Positions 7,526 to 16,710 are shown, counted from the stretch's first letter. The stretch is DNA of 64,000 nucleotides from Tateyamaria sp947503385 (GCF_051195235.1 NZ_JBNFZM010000003.1:555525-619524); one strand, 5' to 3'. A program made the numbers and translations. The notes: generated from the sequence alone by a model not told the origin.

Positions 7526-8737
7526 TTATTTTTCGAGAACATTCCTCGCATGAGCTGTTGTCGGTTTCCCGCCCAAAAGCAGCATGAAAAGCGAAACAAT
7601 ACCTGCCATACCAACAAGCGCGAAGCTGACCTGCCCGTCTCCGGAAATCGCCATCATTCCAAGTGGAGCGCCGATTGCCGACCCAAGGCCAATGCTCACA
7701 TTCAGAACCGAGAAATAGCTGCCCGTGGATTTGCCATCTGCAAATCTGGAGGTCGTGACATCTGCGGCCGTCGTTACGAATGTTTCCGCTATGGAGAACA
7801 GACTGATCAATAAAACAAGGAACGCAGCGCCTGCCCAAGGACCAAGAAACCAAGTAGCGACAGCCCCAAGTCCGCAGCCAACAGCAGAAAGGGCCAAAGC
7901 GCTCAGCCTCTTTGCCAAATACGCATAAAGCGGCACCGCACAGAATCCCACAAAACCATTCAAAAAGATAACGGTTCCAGCCATCGCGTCGCTGTCCGTT
8001 GCTCTTGCCATCAGAACGGGCAAGGCACCAAACAATTGGGCGAACAATGCCCAAAACGGAACCAGCGCAAGGCACATCCAAAGAAACTGCCGGTCCTTCA
8101 GCACTCGCATGATGTTGGCTGTAACCGTGCCCTCTGACGCACACCGATACTCGGTGTGGTGGTTCAGTACGCATGTAAGCGACAGCGAGACGAAAACCAC
8201 AGCTGGTATAATAAAGGCCAGTTGGAACGATACCATCACCGCGGCGAACCCAATTACTGGTCCAACCATGCATCCGACATTGAGCGCCTGCACATTGGCC
8301 ATCAGCAAGTGTTCTCTGTATTTGGCAGGCTGCGCGGCCATCACCCCGTAAATACCAGTTTCATATGCGGCCACACCAAGACCAAGGAATATAGCCACGC
8401 CGATTGCGCCAGAGGTGTTGCTGATCAAGGGAACCAACAAAAGGCAGGCGCCCCGCACTGCCAAACCTGTACAAACCATCCTCCAAAGGCCGACGCGGTC
8501 CGCCAACGGACCCAGCAGCAAAGGTGAAATCCGCCCAACACCCAGATAGGTGCCGATTGCTACGCCCGCACCCGCCAACCCAATGTCAGGGATCGTCGAA
8601 AGCCCGAGGGCAAGGAACGGCAAGGCAATAAACTGACAGGTGTTCATGACCGCCTGAAGAAGGATCAGTCGCCGAAGCGTAAAGGGCAACCGGTCCCGGT
8701 CATGCTCGTGTTCTGGAAGTGAGGATACGATGGACAT
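7526..8737 (-). CDS. Major facilitator superfamily transporter
   Basis: A 403-residue membrane protein with about 12 hydrophobic segments. The loop after the second helix carries LLLGPLADRVGLWRMV, a clear version of the MFS signature GxxaDrxGrr. A short polar N-terminus (about 20 residues, EHEHDRDR) and a cytoplasmic middle loop near residues 195-210 (NHHTEYRCASEG) fit the 6+6 topology. The overall character suggests a drug or metabolite exporter, but the substrate cannot be read. The divergent LysR gene (8828) shares its promoter region and is its probable regulator. The ORF extends to a KPTTAHARNVLEK tail with a normal family length. Confidence 0.88.
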   Translation of the reverse strand: MSIVSSLPEHEHDRDRLPFTLRRLILLQAVMNTCQFIALPFLALGLSTIPDIGLAGAGVAIGTYLGVGRISPLLLGPLADRVGLWRMVCTGLAVRGACLLLVPLISNTSGAIGVAIFLGLGVAAYETGIYGVMAAQPAKYREHLLMANVQALNVGCMVGPVIGFAAVMVSFQLAFIIPAVVFVSLSLTCVLNHHTEYRCASEGTVTANIMRVLKDRQFLWMCLALVPFWALFAQLFGALPVLMARATDSDAMAGTVIFLNGFVGFCAVPLYAYLAKRLSALALSAVGCGLGAVATWFLGPWAGAAFLVLLISLFSIAETFVTTAADVTTSRFADGKSTGSYFSVLNVSIGLGSAIGAPLGMMAISGDGQVSFALVGMAGIVSLFMLLLGGKPTTAHARNVLEK

Positions 8738-8827
8738 AGCCGCACCCTAAACCACATCTTGCATGTCCAAAACGGAACTTTTATCATCACACCGTTGCCA
8801 AACCCGACACACCATATGGGGGCTGAC

Positions 8828-9718
8828 ATGGCTAGTCATCTGTCACAGGTCTTAAAGCAAGACGCGATGCGCGTCGTCGTGGCACTGGCCGAGTTCGGGT
8901 CCGTGCGCCGATCCGCCGAGGCGTTGAACATGACACCATCCGCCGTCAGCAAGTACGTGAAACGCATTGAGCGGAGCACTGGCCGGGTGCTCTTTGATCG
9001 CAATTATGACGGGATGCGCCCGAATGACGAAGGGTTGGCCTTTGTTGCCTATGCCGAACGTTTCCTTGCCCTTGCGCAAGAAGTGGGTCACCGGTTTGGG
9101 CGGGATTTAACCACCGGAACCGTGCGTTTAGGCATCACCGATGATGTCGGTCTGGCCTGCATTCCGGACGTGTTGCGAACCTGCAAAATAGCGCATCCTC
9201 ATGTCTCGATCGAACTGGTAGTCGACTTTACCAGCGATCTCATCAAAGCCGCCGATGCCCGGCTTGTTGATCTCGCAATCCTGTCCGATGGCAGCCCACA
9301 GTTCCCCTCTTCAGCAATGCCGCTTGCGTCCGAGAGGCTGGTCTGGGCGAAGAAACCGGGATTGGTTGTTGACGGTTCTGCCGTGCCACTGGTTCTTGCG
9401 AAAGAAGGCTGCAACTGGCGTGCCCGCGCTCTGGACGCATTGGCGGCAGCGGGATTAAAGCATCAGGTCGCCTGTACCAGCCCTTCGACTGCGGGACAGA
9501 TATCAGGAGTTCAGTTTGGCTTGGGCATCGCGCCGATCCCTGAGTCTGTTGTCAAAGACGTACCTGGGATCAGCATTGACGAAACGCAATTGCCAAATCT
9601 CGCAGAATCCCAGCTTGCACTTTATCAAACGGCACCAGACGGGCCCGTCGTCAACAGTGTCCGCGACGCGATTACCGGAATTTTTGACTGCGAAACCTCA
9701 ATCGAACTATCGGCCTAA
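8828..9718 (+). CDS. LysR-family regulator
   Basis: A 296-residue regulator, starting at MASHLSQVLKQDAMRVVVA. Upstream in-frame ATGs (8759, 8816) would squeeze the shared promoter with the MFS gene, so 8828 is preferred. The helix-turn-helix is FGSVRRSAEALNMTPSAVSK (residues about 22-41). The effector domain begins GTVRLGITDDVG and keeps the periplasmic-binding-protein-like pattern, including a QISGVQFGLGIAPIP segment. Divergent orientation to the MFS transporter gene suggests that it controls the transporter; the effector is unknown. The fossil IS element follows directly after its stop. Confidence 0.88.
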   Translation: MASHLSQVLKQDAMRVVVALAEFGSVRRSAEALNMTPSAVSKYVKRIERSTGRVLFDRNYDGMRPNDEGLAFVAYAERFLALAQEVGHRFGRDLTTGTVRLGITDDVGLACIPDVLRTCKIAHPHVSIELVVDFTSDLIKAADARLVDLAILSDGSPQFPSSAMPLASERLVWAKKPGLVVDGSAVPLVLAKEGCNWRARALDALAAAGLKHQVACTSPSTAGQISGVQFGLGIAPIPESVVKDVPGISIDETQLPNLAESQLALYQTAPDGPVVNSVRDAITGIFDCETSIELSA

Positions 9719-9737
9719 AGAGATCGCGAGAGTGGTC

Positions 9738-10020
9738 AAAACTGTGTCTGACCCCCTGTCCATGGGCCACTGGAATGGCGTTTTCTAGTAATGTTTCTGG
9801 CACTGGCGGATGCATTTCGCCCGACTGAGGGGGGCGTCCGACAGATCCAGTCCGCCGTACTTCGCTTTCCACTTGTAGAACGTGGCCGGGCTAGTCCCAT
9901 GCGGGCGGCACACATCGGCCGTTGCTACGCGGCTCTGCTGGCTCGTCAGGATCGAGATGGTCTGTTTTTCGCTTAGTCGGTATCCCTTCATTCAGTCCGT
10001 CTCCTTCGTTGGGACAGACG
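9738..10020 (-). mobile_element. Internally deleted IS3-family element (OrfA head, OrfB tail)
   Basis: On the minus strand the N-terminal part of an IS3-family OrfA is intact from 9991: a helix-turn-helix with ADVCRPHGTSPATFYKWKAK and KYGGLDLSDA. Right after SDA the sequence jumps to the OrfB tail, which reads MHPPVPETLLENAIPVAHG in a neighbouring frame (9740-9840). The same tail motif (MRPPVPETLLEKAQIS) occurs in the fragment at 49946-50131, so both come from related elements. The DDE catalytic core is absent. Exact ends are approximate. Confidence 0.8.
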
Positions 10021-10107
10021 CTACCTAAATCTGGCAGAGGAAACAGGTCTCCGGTGAACCCGACTGTTGTGTATTCGCAGCAGCTAACTGGTCCGGGTCA
10101 GCCGAGA

Positions 10108-11223
10108 TCAGCTCACTGTGAACTTGGACCCGAACGGCAGGCTTGCGGCACCCATGGCCTTCGGAGACAGCTGAAGTTCTCCTTTTTTTACCTCAATGTT
10201 TCCGTTTGCTTGCTTTAGTGCATCAACAATCTCATCGCAGATTTCGGTCGGTGCATAGGACGACACGATGACTGTGCTAACGGGTAGGAATTGGGATGCA
10301 GCGCTTAGCGACGCGTTGAGTGATTCAACGCAATCTTGCAACCATAACACTTTGTGTACGCCGAAGTCTGGCCACTTCGCACCTCGATCCCAGAGCAGAT
10401 CATTCTGCTGGCCTGAGACCAACAGCCTTTGCTCAAGATCGATCAAGCCAGCAGGCTTGCTGATATTCGCACGGCTTTGGAAAATCTGGTGGTTCAGAAC
10501 AAGCCGATGATGCAATCGTGCACCGATGTAAAAGAACAGATAGTCATCGAGTGACTTCGCTGCGCCGAACATGCTTTCTCCCGCAGCGGCGGCTGTGATG
10601 TCGTTTTGCACATAGACTTCAATGCCTAGCGCTGTCTCAATCTCTTGGCCAAGTGTCTCAAATTGCTCAGCTATGCCGGTTGGTCCAAGCGCCAGTTCTT
10701 CCTGATCCTCAGGCATGGCGATGCCAATCCCTGCCATGCGGCCCTCTTGCTTGTCTGGAAGGGCATCCAAAGCTTCCTTTACTGTGGCCACAAGCTTGGA
10801 GTGGTTGGACGGGGTAGTGTCGCTTGGAAGCGGCAGTGTAGTATGGAACTTCACCTGACCTACAAAGTCGATCATCACCACGTCTGTATGGCGATGACCA
10901 AGGCTGATGCCAACGGAGTAGGCCCCTTCCGGGTTCAGCGACAAGGGGATGGTGGGTGGACCCATCCGGCCCTTCACGGCCGCGCCCTTTGCAACCAAAC
11001 CTTCTTGCTCCAGCGAACGGATAATGACCGATACAGTCTGCGCCGACAGGCCGGTGCGGTTGCCGATTTCCATCCGCGACAAGCCTTTGTTTTGCAGCAG
11101 TAACGACAATACCAGCCGTTCATTGTAACTGCGAATGCTGACTGCGTTCATACCGCTGGATCGATCCGCAATACGTATGGGGTTGGGTGGGGCAAAGCGC
11201 ATGTCTGGCATCAGGTTGCCCAT
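10108..11223 (-). CDS. ROK-family transcriptional regulator
   Basis: A 371-residue protein with an N-terminal winged helix (residues about 30-85: SYNERLVLSLLLQNKGLSRM, EIGNRTGLSAQTVSVIIRSL) followed by a ROK domain with GISLGHRHTDVVMIDFVGQV and VQNDITAAAAGESMFG. The cysteine zinc motif and the ExGH of ROK kinases are not evident, so it should sense a sugar rather than phosphorylate it. It overlaps the upstream SGNH hydrolase gene by 13 bases on the minus strand and is divergent from the ribose-type ABC transporter. The perfect AT-rich palindrome at 11951-11981 between them resembles known NagC/Mlc-type sites and is the likely operator. Confidence 0.87.
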   Translation of the reverse strand: MGNLMPDMRFAPPNPIRIADRSSGMNAVSIRSYNERLVLSLLLQNKGLSRMEIGNRTGLSAQTVSVIIRSLEQEGLVAKGAAVKGRMGPPTIPLSLNPEGAYSVGISLGHRHTDVVMIDFVGQVKFHTTLPLPSDTTPSNHSKLVATVKEALDALPDKQEGRMAGIGIAMPEDQEELALGPTGIAEQFETLGQEIETALGIEVYVQNDITAAAAGESMFGAAKSLDDYLFFYIGARLHHRLVLNHQIFQSRANISKPAGLIDLEQRLLVSGQQNDLLWDRGAKWPDFGVHKVLWLQDCVESLNASLSAASQFLPVSTVIVSSYAPTEICDEIVDALKQANGNIEVKKGELQLSPKAMGAASLPFGSKFTVS

Positions 11224-11855
11224 CCAATGTTGAGCACTTCTTTGGCAATGGATTTCCCAAGGTTTCGATGCGCGTCGAGGCTCATATGAAAACCGTCTGC
11301 CGGGTCGGACGTGATAACCGTTCCGGCATCAAAGAAATGTACTTCCAGAGAGTCTGCGATCACCTCGAATTCATGTGCAAGCTGATGGCTCTTGGGTTGT
11401 GCTCCAGAGAATATTCCTTCCCATTCGCCAATATCGTCCAGCATTGGCGGCGGCGCGACAACAAGGATTTCGGGGCATTGCCCTTCCGGGCCAGGATTTA
11501 ACTCGCGGATATCGTGTACCAGGCAGCCAATGCCCATCGCGACTTCGGTCGCGGGTTGATTGAACCGCGCTTTGAGGTCATTCGTTCCAAGCATTAAAAT
11601 CACCAAATCAAGTGGCGCGTGGCTCATCAAGCAGGGGCGCAGATATTGTCTGCCGCTTTTGATGTCCCCTTCGATCGGGTCTTTATGTACCGTTGTACGC
11701 CCGCTTAACCCCTCTTCGACGATGTACCAATCGGGTTCAAGCTCATTTCTGAGTATCCCGGGCCAACGCTCATTGGGGCCAAATCTGTCAAGTGGGGTAC
11801 CGCCGGGAACTTGACCGTGGGTATTCGAGTCACCAAAGCATAGTACTGTTTTCAT
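11211..11855 (-). CDS. SGNH/GDSL hydrolase (first of two)
   Basis: A 214-residue esterase-like protein counted from MKTVLCFGDSNTHG at 11855. An in-frame ATG 54 bases upstream would overlap the regulatory palindromes. All four SGNH blocks are visible: FGDSNTHG (nucleophile Ser), EEGLSGRTT (Gly), LGTNDLKARF (Asn) and DGFHMSLDAH near the end (Asp and His). No signal peptide is seen, so it acts in the cytoplasm. These enzymes cleave acyl or related esters, often from sugars. A paralogue lies downstream of the ABC transporter (16711-17382), and the two probably deacylate the imported compound or its intermediate (inference). Confidence 0.88.
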   Translation of the reverse strand: MKTVLCFGDSNTHGQVPGGTPLDRFGPNERWPGILRNELEPDWYIVEEGLSGRTTVHKDPIEGDIKSGRQYLRPCLMSHAPLDLVILMLGTNDLKARFNQPATEVAMGIGCLVHDIRELNPGPEGQCPEILVVAPPPMLDDIGEWEGIFSGAQPKSHQLAHEFEVIADSLEVHFFDAGTVITSDPADGFHMSLDAHRNLGKSIAKEVLNIGWAT

Positions 11856-11901
11856 GTCATTTTTTCGCGCCGCGAAACCGGAACACCGCCCAATCTTCCA
11901 C

Positions 11902-12008
11902 TTATTCAATTGACGTGAACATGTCAGCGATCAAGCGTCAGTTCAATCGGAATACTTATTCATTCAACATGAATAAGTATTGACACGCTGATCCGAACAT
12001 TGTTTGAA
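11902..12008. promoter_or_regulatory. Divergent ROK-type operators and sugar-operon promoter
   Basis: A perfect 12-base inverted repeat, AATACTTATTCA at 11951-11962 and its complement at 11970-11981, with a 7-base spacer. A second, weaker site at 11902-11922 (TTATTCA, 7 bases, TGAACAT) sits upstream of the SGNH gene. On the plus strand TTGACA at 11980-11985 with 17-base spacing to TTTGAA (12003-12008) could be the promoter of the ABC operon, and its -35 box touches the palindrome. Repression by the neighbouring ROK protein is inferred. Confidence 0.65.
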
Positions 12009-12128
12009 ACGAGCTCAGGAGAAGACTCACAACGACGTGCTGATCGCCATCGCGGACAACAACTGCGTCGGCTTCAGGTGACAGAATCCGCGTTGAAATT
12101 GTGAGCAATTCAAGGGGAGGAGACCCAA

Positions 12129-13193
12129 ATGACCGCTACTCGAATGGTAACAGCAACCCTGTTTGCCGCATTCCTTGGCTCGACCGCACTGGCGCAGGAC
12201 GTGACCCTGATGGATGGAGTTGAGCCACGCGCCGAAGGCAACAGCGTCGTCGCAGGGGGCTCGTTTCAGAATGACGCGCCCTGGACAATCGCGATGAGCC
12301 ATTTCGGTGTAAACGCGAACACATGGACGGTGCAGACCGCACACGAAGCGCAGGGCGTCGCTGACGCAGATGCCCGCATCGAAAATTTCGTCATGCTTGA
12401 CGCCAATTTCGATCAGGCCAAACAGGTCGCAGATATCGAAGATTTGATCGCACAGGACCCCGATGTTCTGATCGTAATGCCGGTTACACCCACTTCTGCA
12501 GATGCGGGCATTCAAAAGGCGATCGACTCCGGCATTCCCGTTATTGTTCACACGGGCCGCACAGAAAACCAGAATTTTACAGTTGAAATTCAGGGAGGCG
12601 CAGAGAATTTTGGCCGCGTAATGGGCGACTTCCTCGTCGCGCAACTTAACGGAGAGGGCAAGATCTGGGTGCTCCGGGGGTTGCCATCGCACCCTGAGGA
12701 CATCAACCGTTACAATGGATTGATGCAGTCGCTTGACGGCACCAACATCGAGATCACTCAAGAGGATTATGGCAGCTGGGTCTATGATCTTGGCAAAAAC
12801 CTCTGCGAAACCTTTTACCTCAACGATCCTGACGTCGATGCGATTTGGTCGTCCGGTGCTGACATGACGCGCGCCTGTGTCGACGTACTGTCTGAATTTG
12901 GTGCTGATATCCCACCGATCACTGGAGAGGGTAACAACGGCTTCTTCGGCCAATGGCTCAATATGGGCTATCCGTCGATCGCTGCTGAATACAGCCCATC
13001 CCAAGCCGCCGCCGGTGTACGCGCCGCTGTCGCGCTTCTGGAGGGTGAAGCGTTGCACAAGCACTATGTCTACGAGCCAGAAGGTTGGGACGCTGACAAG
13101 GTCGCGGAGTACTACCGCGAAGACCTGTCCGCCAATGTTTGGTGGCCGACTGAATTGCCGGAAGAGACTTTGCAAAAACTCTACGGCAACTGA
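12129..13193 (+). CDS. Ribose-type sugar ABC transporter, periplasmic binding protein
   Basis: A 354-residue binding protein with a Sec signal peptide (MTATRMVTATLFAAFLGST, cleavage after ALA-Q). The mature part has the Peripla_BP_4 pattern: an N-lobe with DANFDQAKQVADIEDLIAQD, the inter-lobe segment DVLIVMPVTPTSADAGIQKA, then GIPVIVHTGR, and a C-lobe with VDAIWSSGADMTRACVDVLSEF. It begins the plus-strand operon behind a strong GGGGAGGAG ribosome-binding site. The ligand is probably a monosaccharide or polyol; the neighbouring GlpD-type enzyme and esterases do not settle which. A hairpin after its stop separates it from the ATPase gene. Confidence 0.9.
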   Translation: MTATRMVTATLFAAFLGSTALAQDVTLMDGVEPRAEGNSVVAGGSFQNDAPWTIAMSHFGVNANTWTVQTAHEAQGVADADARIENFVMLDANFDQAKQVADIEDLIAQDPDVLIVMPVTPTSADAGIQKAIDSGIPVIVHTGRTENQNFTVEIQGGAENFGRVMGDFLVAQLNGEGKIWVLRGLPSHPEDINRYNGLMQSLDGTNIEITQEDYGSWVYDLGKNLCETFYLNDPDVDAIWSSGADMTRACVDVLSEFGADIPPITGEGNNGFFGQWLNMGYPSIAAEYSPSQAAAGVRAAVALLEGEALHKHYVYEPEGWDADKVAEYYREDLSANVWWPTELPEETLQKLYGN

Positions 13194-13211
13194 CACCCTC
13201 CCTGTCAGTTC

Positions 13212-13246
13212 TGCTCTCGCGGAACAAAAACCGCGAGAGCACTTTT
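13212..13246 (+). terminator. Intra-operon hairpin after binding-protein gene
   Basis: TGCTCTCGCGG (13212-13222) pairs perfectly with CCGCGAGAGCA (13231-13241) around the loop AACAAAAA and is followed by CTTTTC. An 11-base GC-rich stem with a short T-run fits a partial terminator or mRNA-stabilising hairpin. Such structures commonly keep binding-protein mRNA more abundant than the transporter genes downstream; that effect here is inferred. Confidence 0.7.
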
Positions 13247-13267
13247 CAATCGAAGTGATCGGATATC

Positions 13268-14761
13268 ATGCTGCCAGCTGTCACCTTCAAAGGTGTGACC
13301 AAGCACTTTGGTCCCACTCTCGCCGTCAATGACATTTCGTTCGAAATTCGCCCTGGCCGAGTGCACGCCCTCATGGGTGAGAACGGCGCGGGAAAATCGA
13401 CGCTGATGAAAATTCTTGCAGGCGTGCATCAACCGGACGCGGGCAAGATTGCCATTGCTGGGCGCCAAGTCTGTTTTGCCAACCCCAGTCAAGCACTTGC
13501 CGCAGGAGTTTCGACAGTCTTTCAAGAGTTATCGCTGCTGCCAAACCTATCGATCACAGAGAATATGTTTCTCGGCAAAGAGATCATGGGACGTTTTGGT
13601 TCCCCGCACCGTGCCGAAATGGCACAGCGAACCAAAGAAGCGTTATCCGAACTTGGTATGTCCCTTGATCCGAATACGCTGGTTTCTGAATTGAGCATCG
13701 CGCAGCGGCAATTCGTTGAAATCGCCCATGGAATCAAAGCAGACGCACAGGTGTTCATCCTTGATGAACCTACGGCCGCTTTGAATGCGGCGGACGTTCA
13801 AGTGCTCAATGCAAGGATCGAAAAGCTCAAGGCAAAGGGTAAGGCGATCGTCTACATTTCGCACCGCATGGATGAAATCTTTGCGATTTGTGACGATGTG
13901 ACGATCATGAAGGACGGTGCCCACGTGGCCACGCAATCCCTCAGCGACCTGACACCGGAACGGCTCATTACGCTTATGGTGGGGCGCGAATTGAACGATC
14001 TGTTCCCGGATCGAGCCCGTGACCTCGGCCCGGTAAGGCTATCGTGTCAGGATCTACGCCTGACCCCAGAAGCGAGCCCCCTCTCCTTTGATCTGCATTC
14101 AGGCGAAATCCTCGGGCTGGCTGGCTTGGAAGGTCAGGGCCAGAGCGAGATCGTCCGATCCATGATCGGACAATATGCGGCCAATTCAGGTAAAGTGCGT
14201 ATTGGCAGTCAAACTGTGCTGCTGCCGGTGACCGCCTCAGCCGGAGTGCGGAACATGCAGCAGCTCAGCCTTGGTTTCGTGCCCGAAGACCGCAAAGAAG
14301 AGGGCCTGTTGCTGGGGGCTGCCATCCGCGAAAACATCGGCATCGGACTTCAATCAGCGCGACCAGGCTTCAAACCCCTCGCAAAAGTTGCCGATGTTAC
14401 CCGCCGGATCATGGCAGATCTGAATATCAAAGCAGGAAGTTCCACTACCCCGGTTGGAACGCTGTCCGGCGGAAATCAGCAAAAAGTGCTACTGGGCCGC
14501 TATCTCGCCTCGGATATGGACATTCTGATCATCGAAGAGCCAACGCGCGGCGTGGACATCGGCGCAAAAGTTGAAATTTATCGCCTGCTGCGTGAACTGG
14601 CACAGCGCGGGATGGCGATCCTCGTTCTGTCACGCGAAACGGTAGAGCTCATCGGCCTTTGTGACAGGCTGCTCGTCGTGCACGACCGCAAAATTGTGAG
14701 CGAGTTGGCGGGCGCAGAGGCATCCGAACATAACATTCTCAATGCGGCACTGACCTCATGA
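13268..14761 (+). CDS. Ribose-type sugar ABC transporter, double ATPase subunit
   Basis: A 497-residue RbsA/MglA-type protein with two ATP-binding domains. The first (residues 1-240) has Walker A GENGAGKSTLMK, Q-loop VFQELSLLPNLS, signature-like LSIAQRQFVEIA, and Walker B VFILDEPTAAL. The second has a degenerate Walker A (GLAGLEGQGQSEIVRSMIG) but a good signature LSGGNQQKVLLGR and Walker B ILIIEEPTRGVDIGAK, as is normal for this family. It energises the two permeases encoded next to it. The start follows the hairpin by 22 bases, and its stop overlaps the next start by four bases. Confidence 0.93.
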   Translation: MLPAVTFKGVTKHFGPTLAVNDISFEIRPGRVHALMGENGAGKSTLMKILAGVHQPDAGKIAIAGRQVCFANPSQALAAGVSTVFQELSLLPNLSITENMFLGKEIMGRFGSPHRAEMAQRTKEALSELGMSLDPNTLVSELSIAQRQFVEIAHGIKADAQVFILDEPTAALNAADVQVLNARIEKLKAKGKAIVYISHRMDEIFAICDDVTIMKDGAHVATQSLSDLTPERLITLMVGRELNDLFPDRARDLGPVRLSCQDLRLTPEASPLSFDLHSGEILGLAGLEGQGQSEIVRSMIGQYAANSGKVRIGSQTVLLPVTASAGVRNMQQLSLGFVPEDRKEEGLLLGAAIRENIGIGLQSARPGFKPLAKVADVTRRIMADLNIKAGSSTTPVGTLSGGNQQKVLLGRYLASDMDILIIEEPTRGVDIGAKVEIYRLLRELAQRGMAILVLSRETVELIGLCDRLLVVHDRKIVSELAGAEASEHNILNAALTS

Positions 14762-15744
14762 CAAAAACAGGCAAGACATCCATGCATCGCCGCAAAATCA
14801 ACCGTTTCTTTGGAAAAAACTCTCGGCAGGGGAACTGGTGGGCCGCCCTGCTCATCATCATTGCAACAATTCTGTTGCTGTTGGTCAAATCGGATGATTT
14901 CGCAACGCCACAGAATGCGTCCAACCTGCTTGCGCAGGCGATGCCGCTCATCATAGTCGCAATCGGTCAGATGATCGTGATCATTCTCGCAGGAATGGAC
15001 CTATCGGTCGGTTCTGTGATGAGTTTGACCACAGCCATACTCGCACTGGACGGATCACCCTACGCGTTGATCCCGCTTGTTTTTCTGGCTGCGATTTGTG
15101 TCGGCCTGGTCAACGGGGTCGCAATTGTCAAACTAAACGTACATCCGATTATCGCGACGCTTTCCACTCAGTTTATCGTTCTTGGGATTGCGCAGCTCTT
15201 GCGCCCTGTCGCCGGCGGATCTGTTCCAGATTTTGTGGTCACGATAGTGACCGGATCAGTCCTTGGCGTTCCGGCGCCGGTCTTTTGGGGGATCGTCATT
15301 GTGGGCCTCGGTTGGAAGATCGTGCACGGTTCTCGCTTTGGCTTGCATCTCTTTGCCATCGGCGGCGGTAACGCCTCCGGGCAATTGGACACAGCACACA
15401 ATTTTGGTCTGAAAGACGAACGCAACATTGTTCTCGCCTACGTCATAAGCGCCGGTTTCGCGGCATTGGCCGGGCTCTTCATCGCAGGTCGGATCGCTTC
15501 GGGTGACCCGAGTGTCGGGTCACAGTTCGCACTCGATTCAATCACGGCCGTTGCCATCGGTGGCACACAGCTTTCGGGCGGCGTGGGTGGCCTGCACGGA
15601 ACCATTATTGGCGCGATCCTGATGTCACTTTTGGCAAACGGCATGAACCTCGCGAACCTATCGGCCTTCCTCCAAGGGGCCATAAAAGGCGTCATACTCT
15701 TGCTGGTTGTCGGCCTTCAGTCCCGGAAAAAGATGGGGCTGTGA
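14758..15744 (+). CDS. Ribose-type sugar ABC transporter, permease 1
   Basis: A 328-residue RbsC/AraH-type inner-membrane permease with about 8-10 hydrophobic segments. Diagnostic blocks are IIVAIGQMIVIILAGMDLSV, GLVNGVAIVKLNVHPIIATL and the C-terminal ITAVAIGGTQLSGGVGGLHG. The N-terminus is basic and short. The start overlaps the ATPase stop (ATGA), and its own stop overlaps the next permease start, so translation is coupled. It pairs with the following permease to make a heterodimeric channel. Confidence 0.92.
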   Translation: MTKTGKTSMHRRKINRFFGKNSRQGNWWAALLIIIATILLLLVKSDDFATPQNASNLLAQAMPLIIVAIGQMIVIILAGMDLSVGSVMSLTTAILALDGSPYALIPLVFLAAICVGLVNGVAIVKLNVHPIIATLSTQFIVLGIAQLLRPVAGGSVPDFVVTIVTGSVLGVPAPVFWGIVIVGLGWKIVHGSRFGLHLFAIGGGNASGQLDTAHNFGLKDERNIVLAYVISAGFAALAGLFIAGRIASGDPSVGSQFALDSITAVAIGGTQLSGGVGGLHGTIIGAILMSLLANGMNLANLSAFLQGAIKGVILLLVVGLQSRKKMGL

Positions 15745-16685
15745 CCATGACAAATGTTTTACGATCCGCCGCTCGAATACCGCCAGCATACATCGTGTTC
15801 GTCATTTTGCTGGCAACGCTCTGGCTGACGAAACCACAATTGATGAACGCCAACGTGATGGGCATTTTTGTGCGTCAGGTGGCCCCTTTGGGCATTCTGG
15901 TATTGGGTCAGTTGCTGGTGATGCGAGTGCGTTCGATTGACTTGTCAGGTGCCGGTGTTCTGCTCTTGGTCAACTACATGATTGCGTCAGGTCTGCTGGG
16001 CGATCTCCCACTCCCGCTGATCTTGCTTGTGTCACTTGGCATTGGCTGCCTTGTGGGTCTCTTCAACGGATATCTTGTGGCCAAACGGCGTGTATCCGCA
16101 GTGATCGCAACGCTTGCGGTCACGGTGATCATCGGGGGTTTTGTGCAGTTTGTGGCAAGCGGCAAACCCCCGGGCAACATGCCGGAACTGATGAACGACA
16201 TTTACAAGATGAAATGGGGGCCTGTGCCATTGCCCGTTGTGCTTTGGGTTGCACTGACAGCTGTTATGGCCGTGTTTCTGTCCCGATTTGTCTATGGTCA
16301 GTTTGTAATGGCCGTGGGTGAAAACCCAACTGCGTCGCACTTCAGCGGTGTACCCGTTGAACGAACCGTATTGATGGCTCACGTCATCGCCGGTCTTTTT
16401 GCAGGAATTGCAGCAATCGTTCAATCTGCGGCGGTTGCAGTCGGCAGCCTCAGGCTTGGCCTCGAAATGCCAATAGACGCGGTTGCTGCGACAATCCTCG
16501 GTGGCGTGATTTTCGGTCGCGGTGACGGAGGTGTCTGGGGCCCATTCTTTGGCGTGATGTGTTTCGCACTCCTGTTCGTTTCCATGACCAGTTTTGGCGT
16601 ACCGGAACCCGGCAAACAAATTGCACGCGGGCTGATCATCCTGCTCGCTGCAATTTTCTACGGCCTGAACACCCGCAAAACTTGA
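15741..16685 (+). CDS. Ribose-type sugar ABC transporter, permease 2
   Basis: A 314-residue paralogue of the preceding permease with the same family blocks: GILVLGQLLVMRVRSIDLSG, LFNGYLVAKRRVSAVIATLA and IDAVAATILGGVIFGRGDGG. Hydrophobic segments span the whole length, with a short FYGLNTRKT tail. It overlaps the first permease gene by four bases. Two different permeases instead of a homodimer is common in polyol and branched-sugar importers of alphaproteobacteria. The SGNH gene follows after 25 bases. Confidence 0.92.
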   Translation: MTMTNVLRSAARIPPAYIVFVILLATLWLTKPQLMNANVMGIFVRQVAPLGILVLGQLLVMRVRSIDLSGAGVLLLVNYMIASGLLGDLPLPLILLVSLGIGCLVGLFNGYLVAKRRVSAVIATLAVTVIIGGFVQFVASGKPPGNMPELMNDIYKMKWGPVPLPVVLWVALTAVMAVFLSRFVYGQFVMAVGENPTASHFSGVPVERTVLMAHVIAGLFAGIAAIVQSAAVAVGSLRLGLEMPIDAVAATILGGVIFGRGDGGVWGPFFGVMCFALLFVSMTSFGVPEPGKQIARGLIILLAAIFYGLNTRKT

Positions 16686-16710
16686 ACAACTCTAGAAGAG
16701 GAAAAAGTCT

